Positions 54,463-63,030 of a DNA stretch of 64,000 nt are shown piece by piece. The notes beneath the pieces are model-generated. The model saw only the letters and a program-made list of their open reading frames with translations, was not told the origin of the DNA and made no database searches. A program made the position numbers and the translations under genes. The DNA comes from Dyella jiangningensis (GTDB lineage: Bacteria > Pseudomonadota > Gammaproteobacteria > Xanthomonadales > Rhodanobacteraceae): positions 2,108,001 through 2,172,000 of the forward strand of contig NZ_NFZS01000001.1 in the NCBI RefSeq assembly GCF_003264855.1, in the 5' to 3' direction. Positions within the stretch are counted from its first letter, which is position 1. Every line of letters starts with the position of its first letter.

Positions 54463-55326
54463 CTAGGGTCTCTTGACGAACAAATAGCCCGTGCCACGTG
54501 AGGTGAGCAGCGGGTTTTGCCCGCAGTTGGCATCGCCGAGCTTGCGCCGAAGGCGATAGACGAGCATGTCGAGCCGATGGTGGTCAAAGGAGAAGGGATC
54601 TTCACCCAGCGCTTCGATGAGCGCTTCGCGCGTCACGGGTGATCCATCGGCGCCGATCAAGGCATTCACGATGGAACGCTCCGTCGATGTCAACGCGAAG
54701 ATTGCCCCGTTCGGCGCCACGAGACACCAGCCGGTGGTGTCCAGATGCCATTCGCTCGGCGCGGCCGGGGGCGCACCACTCGCTGCGGAAAGGCGTCGGG
54801 CAAGGCTGCGCAACGTCACCGCAAGCACGTCGACATCCATCGGTTTGGGCAAATACATGTCCGCTCCATCCGATAGGGCCTGAATGCAATCCTGTCGCTC
54901 GACGCTGGATGTGAGCATGACCAGGCCGATCTTTGCATCGAGTTGCCGCAAGTGCCGGACAATATTGAGGCCGCTGTCGTCCGGCAGTCCGATATCCAGC
55001 ACGATGATGTCGAACTGGCGCGACAGCATGATCTTGTAGAGCTCGCCGGCCGAACCGGCGCCCACCACGTCGAAGCCGAAATCGCAAAGCCCCGGGACGA
55101 GCACCGCTTCGCGAAAGCGCTCTTCGTCCTCCACGATCGCCACGCGCAGGGCGGCTGTTACCGGAGGGATATCATGTTGCTTCAGGCCGGGCATCGTCAT
55201 TCCATCGAGTGCGCTGGACGAACACGCGGGATGTCGATCTAAGCCATCCGAGGATGCACTGGCAATAGGAGACTTTACCCATGCGGCTCGCATCCGGCGC
55301 GGTGACGAGTCTGCGGACCGCTTCAT
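54463..55326 (-). CDS. OmpR-type response regulator coupled to the HDFxN kinase
   Basis: A 287-residue response regulator. The receiver domain starts at RVAIVEDEERFREAV (about residue 61), with phosphoacceptor Asp111 in IIVLDIGLPDDSG and Lys in YLPKPMD. A PhoB-type winged helix (LTSTERSIVNALIG...HHRLDMLVYRLRRKLGD) ends the protein. The ATG at 55326 forms an ATGA overlap with the kinase stop, favouring it despite a 60-residue Ser/Ala-rich N-terminal extension. ATGs at 55200 or 55194 would give a normal length. The likely targets are the peptidase and adhesin genes downstream; this is inferred from position. Confidence 0.9.
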   Translation of the reverse strand: MKRSADSSPRRMRAAWVKSPIASASSDGLDRHPACSSSALDGMTMPGLKQHDIPPVTAALRVAIVEDEERFREAVLVPGLCDFGFDVVGAGSAGELYKIMLSRQFDIIVLDIGLPDDSGLNIVRHLRQLDAKIGLVMLTSSVERQDCIQALSDGADMYLPKPMDVDVLAVTLRSLARRLSAASGAPPAAPSEWHLDTTGWCLVAPNGAIFALTSTERSIVNALIGADGSPVTREALIEALGEDPFSFDHHRLDMLVYRLRRKLGDANCGQNPLLTSRGTGYLFVKRP

Positions 55327-56717
55327 GCGCCGGCGCCTTGGGCTGTCTCAATGCGCTCCAGCAAAGGAAGTCGCAACTGGAACGTTGTGCCCTCGCCAAG
55401 CTTGCTGTCGATCGTCACGCTGCCGGCGGCATCGGCAAGGATGTCGTATACCGCGGAAAGGCCAAGGCCCGTGCCATAGCCCCACGGCTTGGTCGTGTAA
55501 AAGGGTTCGAAAGCATGCTGCTGGACTTCTTCGCTCATGCCGCTACCTGTGTCCTGCACCGCGAGCGTCAGCATCTTCTCGTTGACATCCTCGCCCAGCC
55601 GAATGATGAATTCGCCTCCGTGCGGCATGGCATCGGCGGCGTTGGCTGCCAGGTTAAGCAGCACCAATTCGAACTGACCTCGATCCATCGTGACATGCAG
55701 GCCGGTTTTCGGGGCTTCCAGGCGAAGACGTGTGTTCTTGGCGAAAAACTGGTGCAGCATCGGCTGCAACTCATGCACCGCGATCGCCGCATCGAAGGTG
55801 TCGGATCGAACGACATCCTTGCGTCCAAAGGTGAGCAACTTTCGGCTGATGGACAGCGCGCGCCTGGCCTGCAGCTCGATGTCCTCCATCGCCCCCATGA
55901 CGGCAGGCATGCCGCGATCGGCCAGGCGATCGCGATGGGCGGCATAACCGAGCACCACGTTCAGCACATTGTGGAAGTCGTGCGCCACGCCGGTGGCGAT
56001 GCGGCCCACTGCTTCGAGCTTCTGGGCGTGAATGAGGTGGTCCTGTGCCTTCTCACGCATGACGATTTCTTGCCCCAGGTGGGCATTGAGCTTTTCCAGT
56101 TCCAGCCCTCGCAGCTGGGACTCGGTCAAGGCTGCGCGCAGAGGTGCCATAGTCTGGTCGACGATGACCGCGGTAATCAGGAAGACCATCGTGCGCTCTA
56201 TTCGCAGCGTGATGAGCGGTACAAGGCTCGCCGGATGAGCAGCGATGACCACTGCGACCAAGCCCAGGGTCATGCAGGCTACCAGCGCCAGGTAGGTCAT
56301 CCACAACGCTCTTCTGCCCAGTATTTGTCCGGCCAGAGCGAGAACGATCCAGGTGGTCGGATCTCCCGCGGGTTGATTTAGCCCAGCGGTCACCATTTCG
56401 CCGCTCGCGAAGACACCAAGGAGGATGGTCAGGAATTGCAGGGCGGCTTGGCGGAAATGACCGCGCCTCGTCAGGAAGAGGCCGGTCCATGCGGATGCCG
56501 TGATCAGCGCGTCCGTCCCCACATCCAGCACCTGGTAAAGAAGTGGCTCCCTGTGCATCTCGGCACCGAGCATTTTCGCGCCATACGACGCGACCTTAAG
56601 CGCAGGAACGACGATGCCGACGGTCACGAACAGCAGCTGCATGAACGATGCGTAGTGCTGGCCGATCGGATCGGAAATGGGGGTGCTGTTCAACCAGCTG
56701 CGCAATCGGTGCCACAT
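55323..56717 (-). CDS. Membrane sensor histidine kinase (HDFxN type)
   Basis: A 464-residue kinase with six predicted membrane helices in the first 190 residues and no periplasmic domain, then a coiled linker (LRGLELEKLNAHLGQEIVMRE). The HisKA phosphorylation site is His246 in GVAHDFHNVLNVVLGYA. A HATPase follows, with LNLAANAADAMPHGG, DTGSGM and GYGTGLGLS. The HDFxN motif is typical of NtrB-like or hybrid kinases; here the kinase is paired with an OmpR-type regulator, an uncommon combination. Membrane-embedded or cytoplasmic sensing is expected. Confidence 0.93.
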   Translation of the reverse strand: MWHRLRSWLNSTPISDPIGQHYASFMQLLFVTVGIVVPALKVASYGAKMLGAEMHREPLLYQVLDVGTDALITASAWTGLFLTRRGHFRQAALQFLTILLGVFASGEMVTAGLNQPAGDPTTWIVLALAGQILGRRALWMTYLALVACMTLGLVAVVIAAHPASLVPLITLRIERTMVFLITAVIVDQTMAPLRAALTESQLRGLELEKLNAHLGQEIVMREKAQDHLIHAQKLEAVGRIATGVAHDFHNVLNVVLGYAAHRDRLADRGMPAVMGAMEDIELQARRALSISRKLLTFGRKDVVRSDTFDAAIAVHELQPMLHQFFAKNTRLRLEAPKTGLHVTMDRGQFELVLLNLAANAADAMPHGGEFIIRLGEDVNEKMLTLAVQDTGSGMSEEVQQHAFEPFYTTKPWGYGTGLGLSAVYDILADAAGSVTIDSKLGEGTTFQLRLPLLERIETAQGAGA

Positions 56718-57540
56718 GGCGTTTCAACCCCATTTCCGTTGGTGTGAGAGTTCGCGAGTGGAGCTCGAAGCACTGTTCCGCGGCCGAGTGCAAGTGGTGC
56801 GTCGGCGGCGGTCGCCAGCGCGGAAGGACTGTCGCAGCGAAGTGGCTCCGCGCGTGTTCGCGGATCGCGGCACGTGTCGCGACAGCGATTCGCCGGAGGA
56901 GATTGCGGCAGCCTCCAGATAGCGAGGGCGAAGGAGCGTGGCGCTGTGAACGGACAGGGCTATCTGGCGCAGGTGCGATCGGCAGGCTCGCAAGCGGAGG
57001 CACCGTCCATCCATAGTGCGCGAGAAATTGTGTCTCTTCCGCGTCATCGTACGAGGAGCTGTGTGGCCTGCTTGGCCGATAAGGGATTCACCAACGGCGG
57101 CGTAGTTTTCTTCTCTAGCCACACGACCGCAATTCCTTGCGACTCACAGTACGCCTCAATCTTGTTCCGACATGACTACCTGTCGAGGCTATCGACCCGA
57201 AACATGGCCACCCCATCCAAGATGGGGGGCATGACCAAAGAAATGCGAAAGGTCGCCGGGCGTGACGCATTCCGGCCTGCCTGCCGGGAGCGCTTCGCCA
57301 TCCGAATGCCTCCCGTGTGTGTCCGATGAATACAGCGAACAGAGCTACGTAAATTTACGCTGCCAGAGCCACGTAGATTTGCCGTCACACCCTTTGGGCT
57401 TTCGCGCGCATGATCAGCAGGTTGGCTGCGCCGTGGAAAAGCGATCTCCATTCAACGAGTGGTTCCGAAGCGCTCGTTGCGCATGTCGAGTTGGCATGAA
57501 AGCGACCGGGCAGGGGCGTTGCCGTTAGCAGGTAACTCAC
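56718..57540. other. 823-bp gap without a supported gene
   Basis: Several open frames cross this stretch on both strands, but none has a convincing start, ribosome-binding site, codon bias or recognisable product. The frames at 57176-57451 (minus) and 56874-57329 (plus) were inspected and not accepted. The composition is slightly less GC-rich than neighbouring genes. It holds the upstream region of the histidine kinase gene. Confidence 0.5.
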
Positions 57541-57888
57541 ATGGCTACACACGCATCGCCAGATTTCGTTGCAGAGATTTGCCTGCTTCCCACGGCGTTC
57601 GGCGACTGCCGGGGCCACCTTTCGGGCGGCGCATGGCGGACCGTGTTGGAAATAGACCACGAGTTCTGGTCCGCGACCGTCCACTTCGACGGGGAGCATG
57701 TGCCGGGCGAATCGTTCGAGGCCGAGGTCTGGCTGCTCCTGCCGGAGGTGGCACTTCCGATGTTCGAGCAAGGCGTGCGCTTTGCTTTGTGGGAGGACGA
57801 GTCCGAGGCACTGGGCATCGTGAAGCGGCTGACTCGCGCTTGCGTGCGAGAGGGCGTGGATCGGCGCGGAAACCGTCGTAACCAGTAG
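57541..57888 (+). CDS. Hypothetical beta-barrel protein
   Basis: A 115-residue soluble protein: DFVAEICLLPTAFGDCRGHLSGG, WRTVLEIDHEFWSATVHFDG and PGESFEAEVWLLLPEVALPMFEQGVRFALWE. The alternating strands and the closing GVRFALWEDESEALGIVKR resemble the C-terminal beta-barrel of elongation-factor-Tu-like proteins, a pattern seen in small uncharacterised proteobacterial proteins. The resemblance is tentative and no function is claimed. Stand-alone gene. Confidence 0.65.
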   Translation: MATHASPDFVAEICLLPTAFGDCRGHLSGGAWRTVLEIDHEFWSATVHFDGEHVPGESFEAEVWLLLPEVALPMFEQGVRFALWEDESEALGIVKRLTRACVREGVDRRGNRRNQ

Positions 57889-58133
57889 ACACCTTCGACT
57901 ATGTGCGCGCCGCGATCTGGTCGCGCCAGTCAAGGGGAAGGGGCGATCTCTCTTAGCCTATGGCGTCCCTGCGTTATGCCGCTCGCGGTGCGGAGAAGCC
58001 GGTCATCATCCACTGGACACCTTTCGTCACGTTCTTCTTGTTGCTCCAGTCTTGCTCCTCCATTGTCGAACGCCAGTATGCCGGTCTGATGATGCGCACT
58101 GCATCTCCATGGCCGACCAAAAGCGAGGTCCAT

Positions 58134-59093
58134 ATGGCGATTCGGAAATGGAAGATGGATGTTCCAACTTTGATGAGGAACGCAGGTATCGTTTTGATAC
58201 TCGGTGCCTCGCCTGCATGGGCATTCGCACAGGGCGAGCCGTTGAGGTCGGTGACCAAACCTCTGTCGGCGCCGAAATTGTTCCCGCCTGAAACCCAATG
58301 GCCTGGTGGTGACGATTCGGCGCCTGCGTTTACGCCCGACGGCAATACCGTGTTCTTTACCCATCGGGACGAGGCCATCACCATCATGATGGCGACGCGG
58401 CATGAAGGCGCCTGGTCCAAGCCGCAGGTGGCGCCGTTTTCCGGACGCTGGCGTGACATCGAGCCGGCCATGGCGCCCGACGGCTCTTACCTGGTGTTCG
58501 TTTCCAATCGTCCTGCGAAGCCGGGCGGTGCGCTTCTCGACGGTTATTTCGGTGGCAAGGTGCAATCGGGCAAGGGCGGCAATATCTGGCGCGTCGATCG
58601 TCGAGGCGATGGTTGGGGCGAGCCTCAGCGGTTGCCTGACATCATCAACAGCAACTCGGCCATTTATTCGCCAGCCGTTGCCGGCGATGGAAGCATCTAC
58701 TTCAACCAGCCGGATCCGGTAACGAAGAAGAGTCACATCTATCGCGCTCAGGCCAAGGGCGATGGATTCGAGAAGCCCGTGGCGCTGTCGATCAGCGACG
58801 GAACGCATCCCGGCTACGACGTGGCAGTGGCGCCGGATGAATCCTTCCTTGTGTTCTCAGCCAACCGTGAGCCTGCGGCGAAGAATCAAGCGTTGCTGTT
58901 CATCGCCTTTGCGAAGGACGGCCAATGGAGCGAGCCGCAAGCGCTCGATCCGCATCTCGAGGGCATCGAGGCGAGGCTTAGTCCCGACCTCACGACGCTC
59001 TACTTCGAGGCCGACGATATCGCGAAGGGCAACGCGCATGGCCGTATCTTCCAAGTGCCTTTGAAGGCCTACGTGTCCGCGCACGGCGATTGA
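58134..59093 (+). CDS. PD40/TolB-like beta-propeller protein, exported
   Basis: A 319-residue protein from the ATG at 58134 (RBS GCGAGG); the frame is open from 57960 but without a better start. A signal-like segment (NAGIVLILGASPAWAFA) is followed by repeated WD40-like PD40 motifs: DSAPAFTPDGNTVFFT, IEPAMAPDGSYLVFVSN, YSPAVAGDGSIYFNQ, YDVAVAPDESFLVFSAN and IEARLSPDLTTLYFE. Such periplasmic propellers mediate protein or glycan contacts. No enzyme signature is present. A strong 17-bp hairpin follows the gene. Confidence 0.88.
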   Translation: MAIRKWKMDVPTLMRNAGIVLILGASPAWAFAQGEPLRSVTKPLSAPKLFPPETQWPGGDDSAPAFTPDGNTVFFTHRDEAITIMMATRHEGAWSKPQVAPFSGRWRDIEPAMAPDGSYLVFVSNRPAKPGGALLDGYFGGKVQSGKGGNIWRVDRRGDGWGEPQRLPDIINSNSAIYSPAVAGDGSIYFNQPDPVTKKSHIYRAQAKGDGFEKPVALSISDGTHPGYDVAVAPDESFLVFSANREPAAKNQALLFIAFAKDGQWSEPQALDPHLEGIEARLSPDLTTLYFEADDIAKGNAHGRIFQVPLKAYVSAHGD

Positions 59094-59193
59094 TCCGGGC
59101 ATGATGAGGCGATTGCTGAGCCACACGGCAGAGAGCTGCATCCAGCTCACCATTCGCCGGGGGATGTTCGCTTGCGCCGGTCGTACGCGTCTC

Positions 59194-59239
59194 GACGCCC
59201 GCGGCCATGGCGGTGCGCCGAACCATGGCCGCGGGCGTC
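59194..59239. terminator. Perfect 17-bp hairpin after the PD40 gene
   Basis: GACGCCCGCGGCCATGG (59194-59210) and CCATGGCCGCGGGCGTC (59223-59239) are perfectly complementary around a 12-nt loop, 100 bp after the PD40 stop. There is no T tract. It is one of the longest perfect inverted repeats in the window and may be a terminator, an mRNA stabiliser or a protein-binding palindrome. Confidence 0.7.
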
Positions 59240-59347
59240 CGGGAGGGTGCGCAAAGGCGGGCGCAGGTGATCCGGCCTGGGCATTTCCGATCGTCCATTG
59301 ACTCCATGCGCTCCGTGTCGTAGTTCTGGCATCGATCCACAGGAGTC

Positions 59348-60850
59348 ATGCGCTTGCCGGTCGCCTTACTCATCGTGCTGCTCACGGCGCATCTGGCGCT
59401 GGCCTACGCCTGTGGTCGTGCCGAGGCGGTGCCGCCCCAGCTTGCCATGTTGCTGGTGCAGGCGATGGCGGCGTGGGCGGTATTCACGCGCTATCGGCGC
59501 AGCCCGTCGCTGATCCGCCTGCCGTGGCTGCTGCTGGCCGTGGCCGTGCTGATGCAGATGTTGTGGGACAGCACGAACGTGCTGGCGACCGTGCTGGGAG
59601 ATACGGACGGCTATCTGGCCGCGCTCGCGACCGTGCTGTCGGGGCTGTACGTCATCCCTTGCATGTTCATGTCGACGCGCTCGTTTACGCAGCATGAGCC
59701 GCGCGCCGTGGCCGTCCTCGATCTGCTGCTGTTGTGCATGGTGGCCGCGCTGGTCTACCACTTCTTCACCACGCTGTTGAGCGGGCCGCTGGCTGCCGAT
59801 CCAGCCAGCATCCAGGTAGTAGTCGCCCAGGCCGACGCCATCGATTTTTCGCTGGCCGCCATGGCCATCGTGCGCCTGCTTGGCGCGCGAAGCTTCCGCT
59901 GGCGTTTCTTCTACTACACGGCCGGCGCCTATCTGCTGGTCAATGCGATCGTGGCCTGTATCTACAACCGGATCGAAATGCACGGCCTGCCGTGGTGGGC
60001 AGGATCACTGATCGATGTGCCGCACACCTTGCTGGTGGTGCTGGCGCTGCGTCAGCCGCCGCGGTGGTTGCGCTCCTATCATCCGTCGCTGGCTGTGTCC
60101 CAGACCATCGCCTCGTTCGCGCCGATTCTGCTGTCGACGATGGTGGTCATGCTGTGCATCAGCACGTCGCGCATCAACTTCGTGCCGAGCTTGCTGGTCG
60201 GCGCGTCGGCCGTGTTGTTCTATGGACTGCGCGTGGCGTTCATCCAGAGCCGCCAGATCGATCACCAGCGCGCGATCGACCAAAGCGCATGGCGACTGGA
60301 GCAGCAGGTCGGTCGAGATCCGCTCACCGGGATCGCCAATCGCACCACGCTGGACAAGGGCCTGCGTGAAGCCTTGGAAGAGGGACGGCGGACCGGCCGG
60401 TTCTGCTCGCTGCTGATGATCGATATCGATTACTTCAAGCAATACAACGACAGCCTCGGCCACATCGCTGGCGACGCGTGTCTGGTGCAGGTGGCCGGCG
60501 CGCTGAGCCGCAGCCGGGTGCGCGTGCACGACCTGGTGGCACGCTACGGTGGCGAAGAGTTCGCCATCGTGCTGATCGACACCAGCCGGGAGATGGCCCA
60601 AGAGGTTGCGCGCCGTTTGATCGTCGCGATCGAGCAGTTGCAGATTGCCCATCCGGCGTGTCCCCTCGGACGCCTCTCGATCAGCATCGGGCTGGCCGCA
60701 CAGGCCGAACACACGCCGGTCGACCCGGTCTCCATGCTGGCGGAAGCCGATCACGCGCTGTATCGCGCCAAGCGCAATGGCCGCAATCGTTTCGAGGCTG
60801 CTGGCGAGGATGATCCTTCGGCCTCGCTGGCCGATGCGAGCAGCGCCTAG
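59348..60850 (+). CDS. Membrane diguanylate cyclase (GGDEF)
   Basis: A 500-residue inner-membrane protein with about nine or ten hydrophobic helices in residues 1-300, resembling MASE-type integral sensory domains. A coiled linker (RAIDQSAWRLEQQVGRD) and a GGDEF domain starting DPLTGIANRTTLDKGL follow. The active site reads RYGGEEFAIVLID, so c-di-GMP synthesis is expected. An RxxD I-site four residues before GGEEF is not obvious. Start ATG at 59348 has ACAGGAG upstream. Short C-terminal tail after the NRFE ending. Confidence 0.93.
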   Translation: MRLPVALLIVLLTAHLALAYACGRAEAVPPQLAMLLVQAMAAWAVFTRYRRSPSLIRLPWLLLAVAVLMQMLWDSTNVLATVLGDTDGYLAALATVLSGLYVIPCMFMSTRSFTQHEPRAVAVLDLLLLCMVAALVYHFFTTLLSGPLAADPASIQVVVAQADAIDFSLAAMAIVRLLGARSFRWRFFYYTAGAYLLVNAIVACIYNRIEMHGLPWWAGSLIDVPHTLLVVLALRQPPRWLRSYHPSLAVSQTIASFAPILLSTMVVMLCISTSRINFVPSLLVGASAVLFYGLRVAFIQSRQIDHQRAIDQSAWRLEQQVGRDPLTGIANRTTLDKGLREALEEGRRTGRFCSLLMIDIDYFKQYNDSLGHIAGDACLVQVAGALSRSRVRVHDLVARYGGEEFAIVLIDTSREMAQEVARRLIVAIEQLQIAHPACPLGRLSISIGLAAQAEHTPVDPVSMLAEADHALYRAKRNGRNRFEAAGEDDPSASLADASSA

Positions 60851-61010
60851 TGGGATCAGGTAACCGGCGCACCGGCGATGCGAGCGTTCGGCTGCTTGCA
60901 CCTGATGGTTCCGCCCTATGGTCTTAAAAAGTGAGACGCCGCCGTAGGACAGTGTCGTGAACCCGGTTAAGCTTGCCGGCCCTCGAATCTCCTGTCTCGC
61001 GAATCGCCCG

Positions 61011-61358
61011 ATGAATCTCCGCATCACCCTTCTGGTCGCCGCGCTCGCCTGCGGCCTGGCATCGCCCGCCGCTTGGGCCGGCAAATCACTGACGCATGCC
61101 GTGCATGTGGGGTCGTACCGCGTCGAGCGCGATGTGAAGCCCGGACGCAACAAGGTGGTGGGCACGCTGTCCAATACCGGGCACGTGCGCGTGCATACCG
61201 CCAAGGTCAGCTTTCGGCTGTACGACGCCAAGGGACACGTGGTGGGCCGCGCCAGCGACCAGGTGCACAACCTCAAGCCGGGACAGACGTGGAAATTCCA
61301 CGCGCTCGCACGCGGCAACGTCAGCCGTGCGCGACTGGTCAAGGTCGAGGCGGAGTAG
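61011..61358 (+). CDS. Secreted FxLYD-like protein
   Basis: A 115-residue exported protein with signal peptide NLRITLLVAALACGLASPAAWA and a single immunoglobulin-like beta domain. In that domain VVGTLSNTGHVRVHTAKVSFRLYDAKGHVVG and NLKPGQTWKFHA match the FxLYD pattern of small envelope proteins. The ATG at 61011 starts the signal peptide; the frame is open from 60957. Its stop codon lies inside the loop of a perfect hairpin. Function unknown. Confidence 0.8.
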   Translation: MNLRITLLVAALACGLASPAAWAGKSLTHAVHVGSYRVERDVKPGRNKVVGTLSNTGHVRVHTAKVSFRLYDAKGHVVGRASDQVHNLKPGQTWKFHALARGNVSRARLVKVEAE

Positions 61359-61370
61359 CGCCTCGACCTT
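61341..61370. terminator. Bidirectional hairpin overlapping the FxLYD stop codon
   Basis: AAGGTCGAGGCG and CGCCTCGACCTT form a perfect 12-bp stem whose 6-nt loop (GAGTAG) contains the TAG stop at 61356-61358. It lies between convergent genes (61358 plus, 61403 minus) and can serve both. The final codons of the plus-strand gene form one arm. Confidence 0.75.
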
Positions 61371-61402
61371 GACCGCCTCAAAGCAACCCGGGCCTGGGCG
61401 GT

Positions 61403-62041
61403 TCAGTGCGACCAGGACGAGTGCAGGATGACGCTGCAGATGTCGACGCGCTGGAATGCCGGGTCCTTGCATGCCAGGAAGTCGTCGTTGAACGTTCCGA
61501 ACGTGGTGGCCGGGCGATCCTTCAGGCTTTCGTAGAAGGTATCGATGATGCGCTGCTTGAAGCGTTCTTCGCGCGGATAGGCCGCCACCACCGCTTCGCG
61601 TTCCTCGGCGGTGAACTGGTCGTACGCGCGGCCGGCGACGTCCATGCCGGCGCCTACGTGGAGCAGCGCGGCTTCCGGATGCAGGAATTCTGGGATGCCG
61701 GGCGTGGTATGCAACGCGATGGCCGTCCATACCTTGTGGACGTCCACATCGGCGATGCCGTGGCTGCGAAGGAAATCGCGCGCGGCGTTGGCGCCATCCA
61801 CTTCGAAGCGCAGCGCGCTGGCATGGAAGCCTTCGGTGAGGCCGAAGTCATGGAACATCGCGCCGACGTACAGCAGTTCCGGGTCGAAGGCGAGCGCACG
61901 GCGGCGGGCGAGCAGGGCACTCCACAGGTACACCCGCATCGAGTGCTGGTAGAGCAGGTCGCTCGCCGTATCGCGTAGAAGTTGCGTCGCCTCCCGCGCC
62001 ATCGCGCTGTCGGGGATGCGTACGCCGTGAATGCTGGGCAT
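61403..62041 (-). CDS. HD domain-containing phosphohydrolase
   Basis: A 212-residue cytoplasmic HD-superfamily protein. Metal-ligand candidates are His33 (YQHSMRVYLWS), His64-Asp65 (GAMFHDFGLT) and His111 (ALHTTPGIPEF). Related proteins are annotated as cyanamide hydratase-like or nucleotide phosphohydrolases; the substrate is not predictable. It is the last gene of a three-gene minus-strand run (cupin, AhpD-like, HD), with 15 bp to the AhpD-like gene. It may be controlled by the divergent MocR-type regulator. Confidence 0.88.
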   Translation of the reverse strand: MPSIHGVRIPDSAMAREATQLLRDTASDLLYQHSMRVYLWSALLARRRALAFDPELLYVGAMFHDFGLTEGFHASALRFEVDGANAARDFLRSHGIADVDVHKVWTAIALHTTPGIPEFLHPEAALLHVGAGMDVAGRAYDQFTAEEREAVVAAYPREERFKQRIIDTFYESLKDRPATTFGTFNDDFLACKDPAFQRVDICSVILHSSWSH

Positions 62042-62056
62042 GGTTCTGTCCCTCGC

Positions 62057-62518
62057 TCAGTGATCCGCACCGCGGGCCGCGGCCGGCGGATTGCGGAAGC
62101 TGATGGCGAGCCGGTTGTAGGCATTCATCAGGCCGATGGCGATGGTCAGGTCGACCAGTTCCTTTTCGTTGAACACCTTGGTGGCCTGCTCGAAATCCTC
62201 GTCCGGCACGCCGGTGTGCGCCACGTTCGTGACAGACTCGGCCCAGGCCAGGGCGGACCGTTCCCTGAGGTCGAACAGTGCGCCGGCTTCGCGCCACGCC
62301 TGGAGCAACGCGAGCTTCTCGATGGCGACGCCTTTCTTCAGCAGGTCGCGCGTGTGCATGTCGAGGCAGTACGCGCAGCCGTTGATCTGGCTGATGCGCA
62401 GGTAGACGAGATCGATCAGGCGGGGATCGAGACCGGATTTGGCGACATAGCCGTAGACATCGCCGAGCGCCTTGACGCCGGCGGGCGATACCTGGGCGTA
62501 GTTGATGCGTTGAGACAT
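62057..62518 (-). CDS. Carboxymuconolactone decarboxylase/AhpD-family protein
   Basis: A 153-residue helical protein with the AhpD active-site motif C48-A-Y-C51-L-D-M-H55 (CxxCxxxH) and the LVYLRISQINGCAYCLDMHT helix. Such proteins act as alkylhydroperoxidase-like thiol antioxidants. The downstream half (ERSALAWAESVTNVAHTGVPDEDFE) is typical of the family. It is 5 bp from the cupin gene, and the set suggests an oxidative or electrophile response operon. Confidence 0.93.
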   Translation of the reverse strand: MSQRINYAQVSPAGVKALGDVYGYVAKSGLDPRLIDLVYLRISQINGCAYCLDMHTRDLLKKGVAIEKLALLQAWREAGALFDLRERSALAWAESVTNVAHTGVPDEDFEQATKVFNEKELVDLTIAIGLMNAYNRLAISFRNPPAAARGADH

Positions 62519-62523
62519 GGGGA

Positions 62524-62937
62524 CTACTTCTGCGTGGTGGTCAAGGGGGCGTCGTTGGTATCCACGACGAATACGGCGAGCAGCTTGGCGGGTTCGGTCT
62601 TGCTCGCGTTGCGGCTGACCCGATGACGGGCGCCGGGCTCCTCGTAGAACGACTGGCCCGCGGTGTAGACGCGTGCCGGCTGGTCATTCACCTGGCTCTC
62701 GATCGCGCCCGAGACGACATAGGCATAGATGAAGGCCGACTTGGCGTGGCTGTGCGGAAGCGATGCGGCGCCCGGCGGATACGTCACCTCCACGGCGATG
62801 ATGGATTTGCCGGGGATGTTGGTGATGGCGTGGGAGAAGTTCGGCGTGACCGTCTCGTCAGGTGCGTGCGCCTGTGCGGCGGCCATGAACATGAGTGCGG
62901 TGGAGGCCAGCAGTGCTGAACGGAATCGCTTTTTCAT
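62524..62937 (-). CDS. Exported cupin-domain protein
   Basis: A 137-residue protein with a signal peptide (MKKRFRSALLASTALMFMAA, cleavage near QAHA) and one cupin barrel. Metal-type residues appear in LPHSHAKSAFIYAYVVSG and the second motif in YEEPGARHRVSRN. Start ATG at 62937; the longer frame to 62988 was rejected because the signal peptide begins here. First gene of the cupin-AhpD-HD run, divergent from the MocR regulator with a 93-bp intergenic promoter region. Confidence 0.88.
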   Translation of the reverse strand: MKKRFRSALLASTALMFMAAAQAHAPDETVTPNFSHAITNIPGKSIIAVEVTYPPGAASLPHSHAKSAFIYAYVVSGAIESQVNDQPARVYTAGQSFYEEPGARHRVSRNASKTEPAKLLAVFVVDTNDAPLTTTQK

Positions 62938-63030
62938 GAGTGGCGTAGGGAGTTGGGTTGGAGCTATCCTGCGACGCCACAGGTGCAATGAAAAGAACCA
63001 AGAATTGAACTTTTCGATGTACCATGATGC

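Noticed and set aside
57176-57451. A 91-residue minus-strand open frame in the gap after the kinase gene
   Set aside because: Composition and start context are poor and no domain is visible.
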